Of a stretch of DNA of 64,000 bases, positions 11,571 through 19,798 are shown in pieces; the first letter of the stretch is position 1; each line of letters begins with the position of its first letter. The position numbers and the translations under genes were made by a program. The DNA comes from Paraburkholderia silvatlantica (GTDB lineage: Bacteria; Pseudomonadota; Gammaproteobacteria; Burkholderiales; Burkholderiaceae). The notes under the pieces were generated by a model. That model worked only from the letters and a program-made list of their open reading frames with translations. It did no database searches and was not told the origin of the DNA. Where the stretch lies: assembly GCF_003096715.1 (NCBI RefSeq), contig NZ_QEOL01000014.1, positions 62,001 to 126,000 of the forward strand, written 5' to 3'.

Positions 11571-12317
11571 ATGCGCCAGATCATTCTCGATACCGAAACC
11601 ACCGGCCTGAACGCCCGCACGGGCGACCGCATCATCGAAATCGGCTGCGTCGAGCTGGTGAACCGCCGGCTCACGGGCAACAACCTGCACTTCTACGTGA
11701 ATCCGGAGCGTGACAGCGACCCGGGCGCACTCGCCGTGCATGGCCTCACGACCGAGTTCCTCTCCGACAAGCCGAAGTTCGCCGACGTCGCCGACGAGAT
11801 CCTCGACTTCATTCGCGACGCGGACATCATCATCCACAACGCGCCGTTCGACATCGGCTTTCTCGACGCCGAACTCGCGCTGCTCGGCAAGCCGGCGTTC
11901 AGGGAACACTGCGGCGAGGTGATCGACACGCTCGTGCAGGCCAAGCAGATCTTTCCCGGCAAGCGCAACTCGCTCGACGCCCTGTGCGATCGTTTCGGCA
12001 TCAGCAACGCGCACCGTACGCTGCACGGCGCGCTGCTCGACTCGGAACTGCTCGCCGAGGTCTACCTGGCGATGACGCGCGGCCAGGAAAGTCTCGTCAT
12101 CGACATGCTGGGCGAGAACGCCGCGCCCGGTGCGGCCGCCGCGCCGCGCATCCAGCTCGAGTCGATCGATCTGCCGGTGATCATGGCGAGCGAGGAAGAA
12201 ATCGCCGAACACAACGCCGTGCTCGACGGTCTCGACAAGGCGATCAAAGGGACGTCGGTTTGGCGCGCTGCGCCGGCTCCCGCCGAAGCCAGTTCGGCCG
12301 ATGCGCAAAATGCTTAA
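11571..12317 (+). CDS. dnaQ: DNA polymerase III epsilon subunit (3'-5' proofreading exonuclease)
   Basis: The 248-residue proofreading subunit shows the three DEDDh exonuclease motifs. ExoI is DTETTG with Asp7 and Glu9, ExoII is HNAPFDIGFLD with Asp94, and ExoIII is HGALLDSELLAEVYL with His152 and Asp157. A likely beta-clamp binding motif, QESLVI, follows at residues 172-177. A C-terminal segment, MASEEEIAEHNAVLD, resembles the region of E. coli epsilon that binds the alpha subunit. The ATG at 11571 begins the canonical MRQIILDTETTG. The upstream in-frame extension is not conserved in type. It is followed by a tRNA with its own promoter. Confidence 0.97.
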   Translation: MRQIILDTETTGLNARTGDRIIEIGCVELVNRRLTGNNLHFYVNPERDSDPGALAVHGLTTEFLSDKPKFADVADEILDFIRDADIIIHNAPFDIGFLDAELALLGKPAFREHCGEVIDTLVQAKQIFPGKRNSLDALCDRFGISNAHRTLHGALLDSELLAEVYLAMTRGQESLVIDMLGENAAPGAAAAPRIQLESIDLPVIMASEEEIAEHNAVLDGLDKAIKGTSVWRAAPAPAEASSADAQNA

Positions 12318-12324
12318 AAAGGAC

Positions 12325-12353
12325 TTTACAAGATCGGAAACACCTTGCATAAT
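12325..12353 (+). promoter_or_regulatory. Promoter for tRNA-Val
   Basis: TTTACA (12325-12330), a 17-bp spacer and CATAAT (12348-12353, preceded by TTG) lie just upstream of the tRNA, with an expected start near 12360. Confidence 0.7.
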
Positions 12354-12365
12354 CTCACTCTCTTC

Positions 12366-12440
12366 GGGTGGTTAGCTCAGCGGTAGAGCACTGCCTTCAC
12401 ACGGCAGGGGTCACTGGTTCGATCCCAGTACTACCCACCA
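12366..12440 (+). tRNA. tRNA-Val (anticodon CAC)
   Basis: The 75-nt sequence folds as a cloverleaf. The acceptor is GGGTGGT with ACTACCC, the D arm contains TAGCTCAGCGGTAGAGCA, the anticodon stem is CTGCC/GGCAG with loop TTCACAC (anticodon CAC), and the T arm contains GGTTCGATCC. The CCA end is encoded. It reads GTG codons. Confidence 0.95.
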
Positions 12441-12477
12441 GAATTCCTGGTGTTGGTAACGACAAACACCGAAGAAT

Positions 12478-12512
12478 AAAATGCCTCGTTGCGCAAGCAA
12501 CGAGGCATTTTG
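12478..12512. terminator. Bidirectional terminator after tRNA-Val
   Basis: A long perfect hairpin (AAAATGCCTCGTTGC, loop GCAA, GCAACGAGGCATTTT) has A and T runs built into its ends. It serves the tRNA-Val transcript and the converging minus-strand DUF2214 gene. Confidence 0.85.
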
Positions 12513-12576
12513 CTTTGGGCTTCGGCTTTGCGCGGGCTTCCTGCGTTGCGAACTGGACTTGAGAACTGCGCGCGCC

Positions 12577-13038
12577 CTACTCGCCAGTGTCGAGGCCGAT
12601 GCCGCGCGCCATGCCCGTGGCCGCGAACACCATCACGACGAGCAAAAGCGTCTGCCATCTGCCGATGCGTGCGTATTTCGACGCACCGGTGAGATCCGGC
12701 ACGTCGCCGCGCCGCACGGCGATGCGCCAGCGCAGCAGCGCCATCACGGGTGCGATTTCGAGCAGAAGGATCAGCACGAGCGCGCCCATCTTCACGAGAA
12801 AGAGCGGTTCATGGAGGTAATACTCAGCGCCCTTCTCGAAGCCGCCGAAGGCACGCATTCCACCCGTGACGATCAGGACGACCGCGGAGCCGCCCCAGCC
12901 GTTGTCGGCGCTGAAGATCATCGGCAGGTCTTCGGTGGACGTGCAGCGGCGCAGGCCGCGCGTGCGCCGCAGGATCGAAGCGAGCGCGAAGCCGAAGGCG
13001 AGCAGATGAACGGCGGCGAGCAACCAGCGTATCAGCAT
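12577..13038 (-). CDS. DUF2214 family membrane protein
   Basis: The 153-residue product has four hydrophobic segments, near residues 3-22, 48-62, 82-104 and 128-146. The motif FSADNGWGGSAVVLIVTGGMRAFGGFEKG is typical of DUF2214, and LHEPLFLVKMGALVLILLLEI follows. The function is unknown. The open frame extends far upstream, but the extension is arginine-rich and overlaps the next gene. The ATG at 13038, preceded by AAGGAG, is clearly the start. It lies 91 bp downstream of the unrecognised membrane protein gene on the same strand and may share its transcript. Confidence 0.85.
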   Translation of the reverse strand: MLIRWLLAAVHLLAFGFALASILRRTRGLRRCTSTEDLPMIFSADNGWGGSAVVLIVTGGMRAFGGFEKGAEYYLHEPLFLVKMGALVLILLLEIAPVMALLRWRIAVRRGDVPDLTGASKYARIGRWQTLLLVVMVFAATGMARGIGLDTGE

Positions 13039-13129
13039 TGCAACTCCTTCCAGTGGACGACAGGAACGGCAAGCAATGGTAAAGCGGCTCGAGCGCGGAC
13101 GTGGCGCAATGCGGCCAGGCCGCGGGTCG

Positions 13130-14089
13130 TCAGACCTGCTTGAGCGCGGCGTCGAGAGCGCGTGCAGCCGTGCGGTCGCCTTCGGAGCCGAGCCCCACGC
13201 GAAACACAGTCTGACGGTTGTGGCCCGCCGCAGCCGGCGAATCCCACAGCAATTCGATCTTTGCGCGGCGCGCGGGCTTGCCCGCAGGCGCGGCGGCAGA
13301 GGACGCCGATGCCGGCCGCGGCGAAGCGGGCGCCCCCGGCTCGGGCGTGGCCGCAGACTGGCCGGCCCCCAACGCTGCGCTGGAATCCGCGCAATCCACG
13401 GCGGCAACCGGTTCGGCGACGCCAGCCGGCGCAGGGTGGCCGGGCTGCGCCGGTGCGGGCAATAGCGCGGGTCTGGAGGCCACGGCCCCACCCTGCAGCG
13501 CACCGGTGAGCCAGCGCACCGACAACTCGCGGGCATCGTACTGGCCGACCTTGCGGCTTTCCTGCCAGACGACCGTTGTGCGCGTCGCGGCATCGATCGA
13601 AACGGCGAAGCGCCCGATCGCGAAGCGCCGCGCCGCGAAGTTGCTGCGCCAGAGCGCGCGAGGCCGGCAGATCCAGACCACGGCCGCATAGAGCGCGGGC
13701 GCGGCGACGAGCCAACCGTTGGTGTCGGCCACGGCGTGGAAGGTGCGCCGCCAGCCGGCGGTCCAGACGAACACGCCGATCGAGCCGATCGCGAACAAAA
13801 AGCCGAGCACGCCGAAAAAGCGCAGCGCCTGGCGCAGCCACTGCGGCAGCGGGTGAAACGGCCGCTCGACGCGGGCCCTTGCGCCCGGCAGCACGATCAA
13901 CAGAAACAGGAAGACGAGATTCAGGCTCGCCGCCGGCGACGACGCCATGCCTTCCAGCGCGGCGACAAAGTTCATTTGCGCCATCGAGTGCAGCCAGCGC
14001 GCGAGGATCACGAGACCGATCGCGCGCAGCGCGAAAAGCGTCCCGGCACCGGGTACGGTGGCCGTGGGCGTCGGTCGGGTTCTGGCCAA
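13130..14089 (-). CDS. Unrecognised membrane protein with Ala/Pro-rich linker
   Basis: I do not recognise this 319-residue product. It has four probable membrane segments, at about residues 16-36, 52-70, 90-112 and 126-143. A cytoplasmic-looking region follows with an Ala/Pro/Ser-rich linker (about 205-270), and the short C-terminal piece contains KIELLWDSPAAAGHNRQTVFRVG. The start is TTG at 14089, supported by GAGGAG seven bases upstream. An ATG start is not available nearby. The ribosome binding site directly abuts three 50-bp hairpin repeats, so the leader RNA would be highly structured. The coding base composition looks like its neighbours. Confidence 0.7.
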   Translation of the reverse strand: MARTRPTPTATVPGAGTLFALRAIGLVILARWLHSMAQMNFVAALEGMASSPAASLNLVFLFLLIVLPGARARVERPFHPLPQWLRQALRFFGVLGFLFAIGSIGVFVWTAGWRRTFHAVADTNGWLVAAPALYAAVVWICRPRALWRSNFAARRFAIGRFAVSIDAATRTTVVWQESRKVGQYDARELSVRWLTGALQGGAVASRPALLPAPAQPGHPAPAGVAEPVAAVDCADSSAALGAGQSAATPEPGAPASPRPASASSAAAPAGKPARRAKIELLWDSPAAAGHNRQTVFRVGLGSEGDRTAARALDAALKQV

Positions 14090-14101
14090 GGGTATTCTCC
14101 T

Positions 14102-14251
14102 CTGTCGACCAGAGTTGACGCTTTAGCGTCTTACTCGGGTCCCATGCAAAGCTGTCGACCAGAGTTAACGCTTTAGCGTTGTACTCTGGTCCCATGCAAA
14201 GCTGTCGACCTGAGTTGACGCTTTAGCGTCTTACCCGGGTCCCATGCAAAG
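14102..14251. repeat. Three perfect-length 50-bp tandem repeats, each a hairpin
   Basis: Units run 14102-14151, 14152-14201 and 14202-14251. Each begins CTGTCGACC and ends GGTCCCATGCAAAG. In each the core reads GACGC-TTTA-GCGTC (AACGC-TTTA-GCGTT in unit 2, a compensatory pair change), inside an outer 9-bp stem. The outer stem is perfect in unit 2 and has one mismatch in unit 1. Unit 3 has one mismatch and one wobble. Unit 1 touches the Shine-Dalgarno of the minus-strand gene that begins at 14089. No spacer sequences occur, so it is not a CRISPR array. Confidence 0.9.
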
Positions 14252-14340
14252 CCCGTTTTCGTGGGCGCCGCGGATTTTACGGCACGGCCATTATAGGGAC
14301 ATTAAGCGTGCGCCTCACCCGCCGCCGCCGCGAATGCGAC

Positions 14341-14370
14341 AACGCCCCGGTGCACGGGCACCGGGGCGTT
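14341..14370 (-). terminator. Hairpin downstream of the GT4 gene, possible terminator
   Basis: A perfect 13-bp stem, AACGCCCCGGTGC and its complement with a 4-nt loop, lies 54 bp past the glycosyltransferase stop. No long T run follows on the minus strand, so termination is likely but not certain. Confidence 0.55.
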
Positions 14371-14423
14371 GGAAAAGCGGGAAAACCGGGCGCGCCGCAG
14401 CGCGTCCAGTTCCGGAACGGAAC

Positions 14424-15488
14424 TTAGCCGGCGTTGACTTCGCGCAGCACGGTGCGATGCTTCTGGCGCAGCAGTTCTTCGTACACGGCCACGTAGTTGC
14501 GTGCCATCACCTTCGACGAGAAGCGTGCCTCGAACGCGGCGCGCACCTTCTCGCGCGGCAGCGACGACAGACGCTTGAGCGCCGCGACTGCGCTGATTTC
14601 GTCTTCGACGACGAAGCCCGACACGCCGTTCTCGATGACTTCCGGCACCGAGCCGCGCTTGAACGCGATGACCGGCGTACCGCAGGCCATGGCTTCGATC
14701 ATGACGAGGCCGAAGGGCTCCGGCCAGTCGATCGGGAACACCAGCGCATGTGCGTTGCCGAGGAACTCACGCTTTTCATGCTCGCCGATTTCGCCGATGT
14801 ACTCGACATGCGGCAGCGCCATCAGCGGCTTGATGACTTCTTCGTAGTAGGCGCGGTCCGCCTTGTCGATCTTGGCGGCGACCTTGAGCTTCATGCCGGC
14901 CTGGCCGGCGATGCGAATCGCGCGGTCGAGGCCCTTCTCCGGCGAGACGCGGCCGAGGAAAGCGAGGTAGCCGGGCTCGACATTCGGAATCGGCGTGAGC
15001 ACGTCTTCCGGCAGGCCGTGATAGACGGTCTGCTGCCAATTGGCCTGCTGCAGCGGAATGCGCTGGTTGTCCGAGATCGACACCACCGGCACGTCGTTGA
15101 ACGCATTGAACACCGGCTGCAGTTCCGGCAGGTCAAGACGGCCGTGCATGGTCGTGACGAACGGCACCGGCTGGCGCTGGAACAGCGAGAACGGATAGTA
15201 GTCGATGTGGAAGTGCAGCACGTCGAACTCGTCCGCGCGGCGGCGAACTTCTTCGAGCAGCAGCATGTGCGGAGCCATCACGTCGCGAATCGTGGGGTCG
15301 AGGCGCAGTGCCTGCGGCCAGAACGCTTCGAGCTTTGCCGAGGTGACCGAATCGCCGCTGGCGAACAGCGTGACATCGTGGCCCTGTTCGACCAGCGCTT
15401 CGGTCAGGTAGGAGACCACCCGTTCCGTGCCGCCGTACAGCTTGGGAGGAACCGCCTCGTGCAACGGAGCGATTTGAGCGATTCGCAT
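14424..15488 (-). CDS. Glycosyltransferase family 4 protein
   Basis: The 354-residue product has a GT-B fold. The N-terminal domain begins MRIAQIAPLHEAVPPKLYGG, with the Gly-rich acceptor loop GGTERVVSYLTEAL. The C-terminal donor domain has LGRVSPEKGLDRAIRIA near residue 180. The family's key EPFGLVMIEAMACGTPVIAF motif sits near 265, where the first Glu contacts the nucleotide sugar. The acceptor is unknown, with polysaccharide, glycolipid and free sugar all possible. The ATG at 15488 is set by AAGGAG nine bases upstream. The open frame upstream of it is not family-like. It stands alone, with non-coding DNA on both sides, and no operon partner indicates its pathway. Confidence 0.88.
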   Translation of the reverse strand: MRIAQIAPLHEAVPPKLYGGTERVVSYLTEALVEQGHDVTLFASGDSVTSAKLEAFWPQALRLDPTIRDVMAPHMLLLEEVRRRADEFDVLHFHIDYYPFSLFQRQPVPFVTTMHGRLDLPELQPVFNAFNDVPVVSISDNQRIPLQQANWQQTVYHGLPEDVLTPIPNVEPGYLAFLGRVSPEKGLDRAIRIAGQAGMKLKVAAKIDKADRAYYEEVIKPLMALPHVEYIGEIGEHEKREFLGNAHALVFPIDWPEPFGLVMIEAMACGTPVIAFKRGSVPEVIENGVSGFVVEDEISAVAALKRLSSLPREKVRAAFEARFSSKVMARNYVAVYEELLRQKHRTVLREVNAG

Positions 15489-16266
15489 AGTGGTGAACTC
15501 CTTCCTCGTAATAAATCGGGCAATAGACTGCAAATTTGACAATCGACCTATGCAGGCTGCGGCTTCCTTGTCGCCACGCGCCTTACAGGCGTTCCGTACC
15601 GCTAACCGCGCCGGGAATCCGGACACAGACCGACGCAGTTGTGAAGCGGCAGGAGAGCGCACACGCGGCGGTTCAGGCGGTAAACGCGCAGGGTTCGCGG
15701 CCGTTGACAGAGAAGCTGTCAAATTCCCTACGTCGTCCGAGTCGGCATTATCCCGGTCCAGGGTAAATACCGGCTAGATCATTTCAAAGTCTTTACGTTG
15801 TTACAAACCGGAAACACTCCGCAACCCCTTGTTTTCCAAGAGAGTTCTAGATTGGATGCTGCACTGCGGGAAACAACTGTGCGCGATTGTCGCGGCCCCA
15901 ACGCGCATGAATCGGTCCTGCTCGTTGCCTGTTCGCAATCGGCGGACGGCGTGTTGCGAGCAAGCACAGCGCTTTTCCGAATGCAACCAGTAATTCTATC
16001 TCTAAAACACCTGTCTCTAAAACGGTCCGGGATTCCTGTTGAACCTCCGCTGCAACAACGTGTCCCCAATCTGTATCCCGCGCTATCGTGTCGCGATATG
16101 ATGCGCGTCCGCCGGGCACAGGCGGTGCGCCAGGCGCATGGGGTGTTTACAATGCGGTAAGTCCGCCTTCGTTGCCGTGCGCCCGAAGCCCTTCATCGTT
16201 TCAGCGCCCGCCATCTTCCTTTGAACTTGCACGGACGAAGTTCCGTCAGACCGACCACCCGATCAA
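15489..16266. other. 778-bp intergenic region, no gene supported
   Basis: This stretch separates the divergent GT4 and ABC exporter genes. The short open frames in it have no recognisable features. It is more AT-rich than its surroundings around 15780-16020 and contains a short direct repeat, CTCTAAAAC, at about 16001 and 16014. Promoters for both flanking genes presumably lie here, but none stands out. Confidence 0.5.
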
Positions 16267-18102
16267 TTGGAACATCTGACCATCGCTCAGCGTAACGCCC
16301 ACAACGCAAAGCTCGCGAGCTATGCGCGGCGCCCGCTCGCGTTCCTTTTCCGCTACATCAAGCGCCATCCGCTCGCCCACACTGTCGTGCTCGTCAGCGT
16401 GTTCGCGGCCGTCGGCTGCGCGCTTGCATCGCAGTACGCCATCAAGCATCTGATCGATGTGCTCGGAGCGGGACGCCATCATCCGGGCCCGCTGTGGAGC
16501 GCGTTCGCCATCCTCGTCGGCCTGATCGCCGCCGACAACCTGCTCTGGCGGGTCGGCGGCTGGTTCGCGGCGCATACCTTCGTCGCCGTGACGGGCGACC
16601 TGCGGCGCGACCTCTTTCAGTATCTGAGCGGTCACTCGCCCACTTACTACGCCGAAAAGCAGCCCGGTACGCTCGCCAGCCGCATCACCGCGACGTCGAA
16701 CGCCGTCTACACGGCCGAGAACACCACCGCGTGGAACGTGCTGCCGCCCTGTATCGCCGTGGCCGGCGCGATCGTCATGATCATCGCCGTCAATCCGCTC
16801 ATGGCGGCGGGCCTCCTCGTCTGCTCGGCGATCCTTTCGGTGATCCTCTTCAAGCTGGCCGGGCGCGGCTCGTCGCGCCACCACACCTTCGCCTCCAAGG
16901 CGGCCGCGGTGGACGGCGAACTCGTCGACGTGATCGGCAACATGGCGCTCGTGCGCGCCTTCGGCATGACGTTCCGCGAGCAGAAGCGCTTTGGCTCGAC
17001 CGTGAAGGCCGAACTCGACGCGCGCCGATCGAGCCTGCTCTACCTCGAAAAGCTGCGTCTGCTGCATGCCGTGATCACGGCCATGCTGTCGGCCGGCCTG
17101 CTTGGCTGGGCGCTGTGGCTCTGGGATCAGGGCAAGGCGACGTCGGGCGACATCGTGCTGGTCAGTTCGCTCGGCTTCACGATCCTGCACGGCACGCGCG
17201 ATCTGGCCGTGGCGCTCGTGGATGTGACCCAGCACGTGGCACGCCTCGCCGAGGCCGTGCAGACGCTGCTGGAGCCGCACGGCATGCCCGACCGCGACGA
17301 CGCCAGCGAGCTCGTGGCCCAGGGCGGCCGCGTCGATTTCGAGGCCGTGACCTTCGCGTATCCGCACCGCAAACCGATCCTCGACCATTTCGACCTGCGC
17401 ATCGAGGCCGGGCAGCGCGTGGGCCTGATCGGCAAATCCGGCGCGGGCAAGACCACGGTGCTCGCGCTGCTCCAGCACTTCTACGCCACCCAGTCCGGCG
17501 CCATCAAGATCGACGGCCAGGACATCGCGCACGTCACCCAGGACAGCCTGCGCCATGCCATCGCGCTCGTGCCGCAGGACATCTCGCTGCTGCACCGCTC
17601 GATCTATGAAAACATCGCCTACGGCCGCCCCGAGGCGAGCCGCGAGGAAGTGCTCGCTGCGGCCCGCGAGGCGCGCTGCGCCGAATTCATCGAGGCGATG
17701 CCCGAGGGCTACGACACGCTCGTGGGCGACCGCGGCGTGAAGCTGTCGGGCGGCCAGCGCCAGCGCATCGCGATCGCGCGCGCCATTCTCAAGAACTCGC
17801 CGATCCTGCTGCTCGACGAAGCCACCTCGGCGCTCGATAGCGCGTCCGAAGAAGCCATCCAGCAGGCGCTCGACCGACTGATGGTGGGCCGCACGGTGAT
17901 CGCGATCGCGCACCGCCTCTCCACGCTCAACAACTTCGACCGCATCATCGTGATGAGCGCGGGCAAGGTGATCGACGACGGCACCCCGGAAGAACTGCGC
18001 AACCGCCCGGGTCTCTACCGCGACCTCCTCGCCAAGCAATACGGCAAGCAGTCCACGCTGCATCTGGGCAGCAAGAAGACCGACGAAAAGCACGTGGCCT
18101 GA
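16267..18102 (+). CDS. ABC exporter, fused permease and ATP-binding protein
   Basis: The 611-residue half-transporter has six probable membrane helices within residues 35-310, followed by the nucleotide-binding domain. Visible motifs are Walker A GKSGAGKTT (near 389), Q-loop LVPQDISLLH, signature LSGGQ (near 493), Walker B ILLLDEATSALD and the H-loop IAHRLST. It would act as a homodimer in the inner membrane, like MsbA-type lipid or drug exporters. The substrate cannot be told from sequence. The start is a TTG at 16267, since an in-frame stop at 16222-16224 leaves no ATG. No neighbour shares its transcript. Confidence 0.9.
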   Translation: MEHLTIAQRNAHNAKLASYARRPLAFLFRYIKRHPLAHTVVLVSVFAAVGCALASQYAIKHLIDVLGAGRHHPGPLWSAFAILVGLIAADNLLWRVGGWFAAHTFVAVTGDLRRDLFQYLSGHSPTYYAEKQPGTLASRITATSNAVYTAENTTAWNVLPPCIAVAGAIVMIIAVNPLMAAGLLVCSAILSVILFKLAGRGSSRHHTFASKAAAVDGELVDVIGNMALVRAFGMTFREQKRFGSTVKAELDARRSSLLYLEKLRLLHAVITAMLSAGLLGWALWLWDQGKATSGDIVLVSSLGFTILHGTRDLAVALVDVTQHVARLAEAVQTLLEPHGMPDRDDASELVAQGGRVDFEAVTFAYPHRKPILDHFDLRIEAGQRVGLIGKSGAGKTTVLALLQHFYATQSGAIKIDGQDIAHVTQDSLRHAIALVPQDISLLHRSIYENIAYGRPEASREEVLAAAREARCAEFIEAMPEGYDTLVGDRGVKLSGGQRQRIAIARAILKNSPILLLDEATSALDSASEEAIQQALDRLMVGRTVIAIAHRLSTLNNFDRIIVMSAGKVIDDGTPEELRNRPGLYRDLLAKQYGKQSTLHLGSKKTDEKHVA

Positions 18103-18192
18103 TGACACCATTGCGCAGCGGGCGCCTCGCCCGCTGCGCGGTGCCCCAGCGTTGCCCCAGCGGTGCCCCAAACGCCCGGACGCAAAAAAAAT

Positions 18193-18226
18193 CCGCTTCA
18201 GTGCATCGACTGAAGCGGTTTCTTTT
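18193..18226. terminator. Bidirectional terminator between ABC exporter and otsA
   Basis: The stem CCGCTTCAGT, a 6-nt loop and ACTGAAGCGG is followed by TTTCTTTT on the plus strand. On the minus strand it is followed by AT and eight T. It serves the two converging genes. Confidence 0.88.
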
Positions 18227-18258
18227 CGCTCTCGCGTCGGTGTGCGAGGCGCGGGTGT

Positions 18259-19686
18259 TCAGCCCTGCGCGCGCTCGAGCGCCGGCAGGCTCGCCTGTCG
18301 CACGCCGACGCGGCCGAGATCGCGCATGAAGCGGTCGCGCCAGACCGAGACATTGTTCTCACGCAACTGGGCCATCATGTCCTGATAGCGCGCGAGGCGC
18401 TCGGCAAGCGGCATGGAGAGCGCGGTGCCCAGCGCATCGGCCATGCCGTCGATATCGAGCGGATTGACGATCAGCGCGCCCGAAAGCTCCTGCGCGGCAC
18501 CGGCGAAGCGCGAGAGCACGAGCACGCCCGGATCCTCGGGATCCTGCGCCGACACGTATTCCTTGGCGACCAGGTTCATGCCGTCGCGCAGCGGCGTGAC
18601 GTAGCCGACGTTCGACGCCCGGAACAGCGCGGCCAGCACCGCGCGTTCGTACTGGCGGTGGATGTACCAGATCGGCGTCCAGTCGAGTTCCGCGTAACGT
18701 CCGTTGATGCGCCCCGACTCCGCCTCGAGGCGCAGCCGGATGTCCTGATAGGCATGCAGGTCGGCGCGCGTGGGCGGCGCGATCTGCACGAACGAGACCT
18801 TGTTGCGCTGCGCCGGCGTGTGGTCGAGCAGGCGTTCGAAGGCGCGAAAGCGCTCCACGAGCCCTTTCGAGTAGTCGAGCCGGTCCACGCTCATGATGAC
18901 CTTGCGCCCGTGCAGCGTGGACTTGAGCGTGCGCACCGGCTTGCCGCGCTCGCCGGCCCTGGCGAGTTCGGCGATCTCGTCGGGATAGACGCCGATCGGG
19001 TAATCTCCCGCGCAGAGCGTCTGCCCGAACGCCTCGATGCGCGTGAGGCCGTCCGGCTGCAGCGCAGTCGTGCCCCCTGCCTCGTTCACGATGTAGTCGC
19101 AGAAGGCGCGCAGGTCGGGCCTGGTCTGGAAGCCGAGCAGGTCGAACGCGCACAGGGCCTGCACCAGCTCGCGATGCGGCGGCACCGCCAGCAGTACCTG
19201 CGAGGCCGGAAACGGAATGTGCAGGAAAAAGCCGATGCGGTTCTTCACGCCCGCCGCGCGCAACGCCTGGGCGAACGGAATGAGGTGATAGTCGTGAACC
19301 CAGATCACGTCGTCTTCGCGCAGCAGCGGCACGAGCTGCTGTGCGAGCCACGCGTTCACGCGGCTATAGCCTTCGTACTCGTGGCGGTCGTACTGGACGA
19401 GATCGGCGCGGTAGTGGAACGCGGGCCAGAGCGTCGCATTCGAGAAACCGCGGTAATACTGGTCGTAGTCGCGCCGCAGCAGGCCGATGGTGGCGAAGGT
19501 CACGGCACCGCGCTCTTCGAGCACGATCTGCGGCTGGCCGGAGGCGAGCACGTCCCCGCTCCAGCCGAACCACATGCCGCCGGTTTCCTTGAGTGCGTCG
19601 TACACGCCCACCGCGAGGCCGCCCGCGGCCGGGCCGCCTTCGGAAATCGGCGCGACGCGGTTCGACACGATGATCAATCGGCTCAT
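18259..19686 (-). CDS. otsA: Trehalose-6-phosphate synthase
   Basis: The 475-residue GT20 enzyme joins UDP-glucose and glucose-6-phosphate to trehalose-6-phosphate, the osmoprotectant precursor. The N-terminus, MSRLIIVSNRVAPISEGGPAAGGLAVG, carries the glucose-6-phosphate and UDP-glucose loop. Further motifs are WFGWSGD, VWVHDYHL, GFFLHIPFP, VDRLDYSKGLVERF and DGMNLVAKEYVSAQ. The length matches E. coli OtsA (474). The ATG at 19686 gives the canonical start. The longer open frame upstream overlaps the otsB tail region without family features. It lies 112 bp downstream of otsB on the same strand. Confidence 0.97.
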   Translation of the reverse strand: MSRLIIVSNRVAPISEGGPAAGGLAVGVYDALKETGGMWFGWSGDVLASGQPQIVLEERGAVTFATIGLLRRDYDQYYRGFSNATLWPAFHYRADLVQYDRHEYEGYSRVNAWLAQQLVPLLREDDVIWVHDYHLIPFAQALRAAGVKNRIGFFLHIPFPASQVLLAVPPHRELVQALCAFDLLGFQTRPDLRAFCDYIVNEAGGTTALQPDGLTRIEAFGQTLCAGDYPIGVYPDEIAELARAGERGKPVRTLKSTLHGRKVIMSVDRLDYSKGLVERFRAFERLLDHTPAQRNKVSFVQIAPPTRADLHAYQDIRLRLEAESGRINGRYAELDWTPIWYIHRQYERAVLAALFRASNVGYVTPLRDGMNLVAKEYVSAQDPEDPGVLVLSRFAGAAQELSGALIVNPLDIDGMADALGTALSMPLAERLARYQDMMAQLRENNVSVWRDRFMRDLGRVGVRQASLPALERAQG

Positions 19687-19798
19687 GAGGGGCGGGTTCC
19701 GTGCAGGAAATCGGGAAAGCGTGGCGCGCGCGAGGCGGCGCCTCGGCTCGGGCAAGGCCGGCACTCTACGTGGGCAATGAAGTAAGGCATGCGCGCAA

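Noticed and set aside
12366..12440. tRNA-Asp, as expected from the E. coli order after dnaQ
   Set aside because: The anticodon loop TTCACAC gives anticodon CAC, which is valine.
13039..13689. A long N-terminal extension of the DUF2214 protein
   Set aside because: It overlaps the neighbouring gene, is Arg/Pro-rich, and a well-placed AAGGAG sets the start at 13038.
14102..14251. A CRISPR array
   Set aside because: The 50-bp units are directly contiguous, with no spacers, and there are no cas genes.
16246..18171. A 641-codon minus-strand open frame opposite the ABC exporter
   Set aside because: The plus-strand frame has all ABC motifs. The reverse frame has none.
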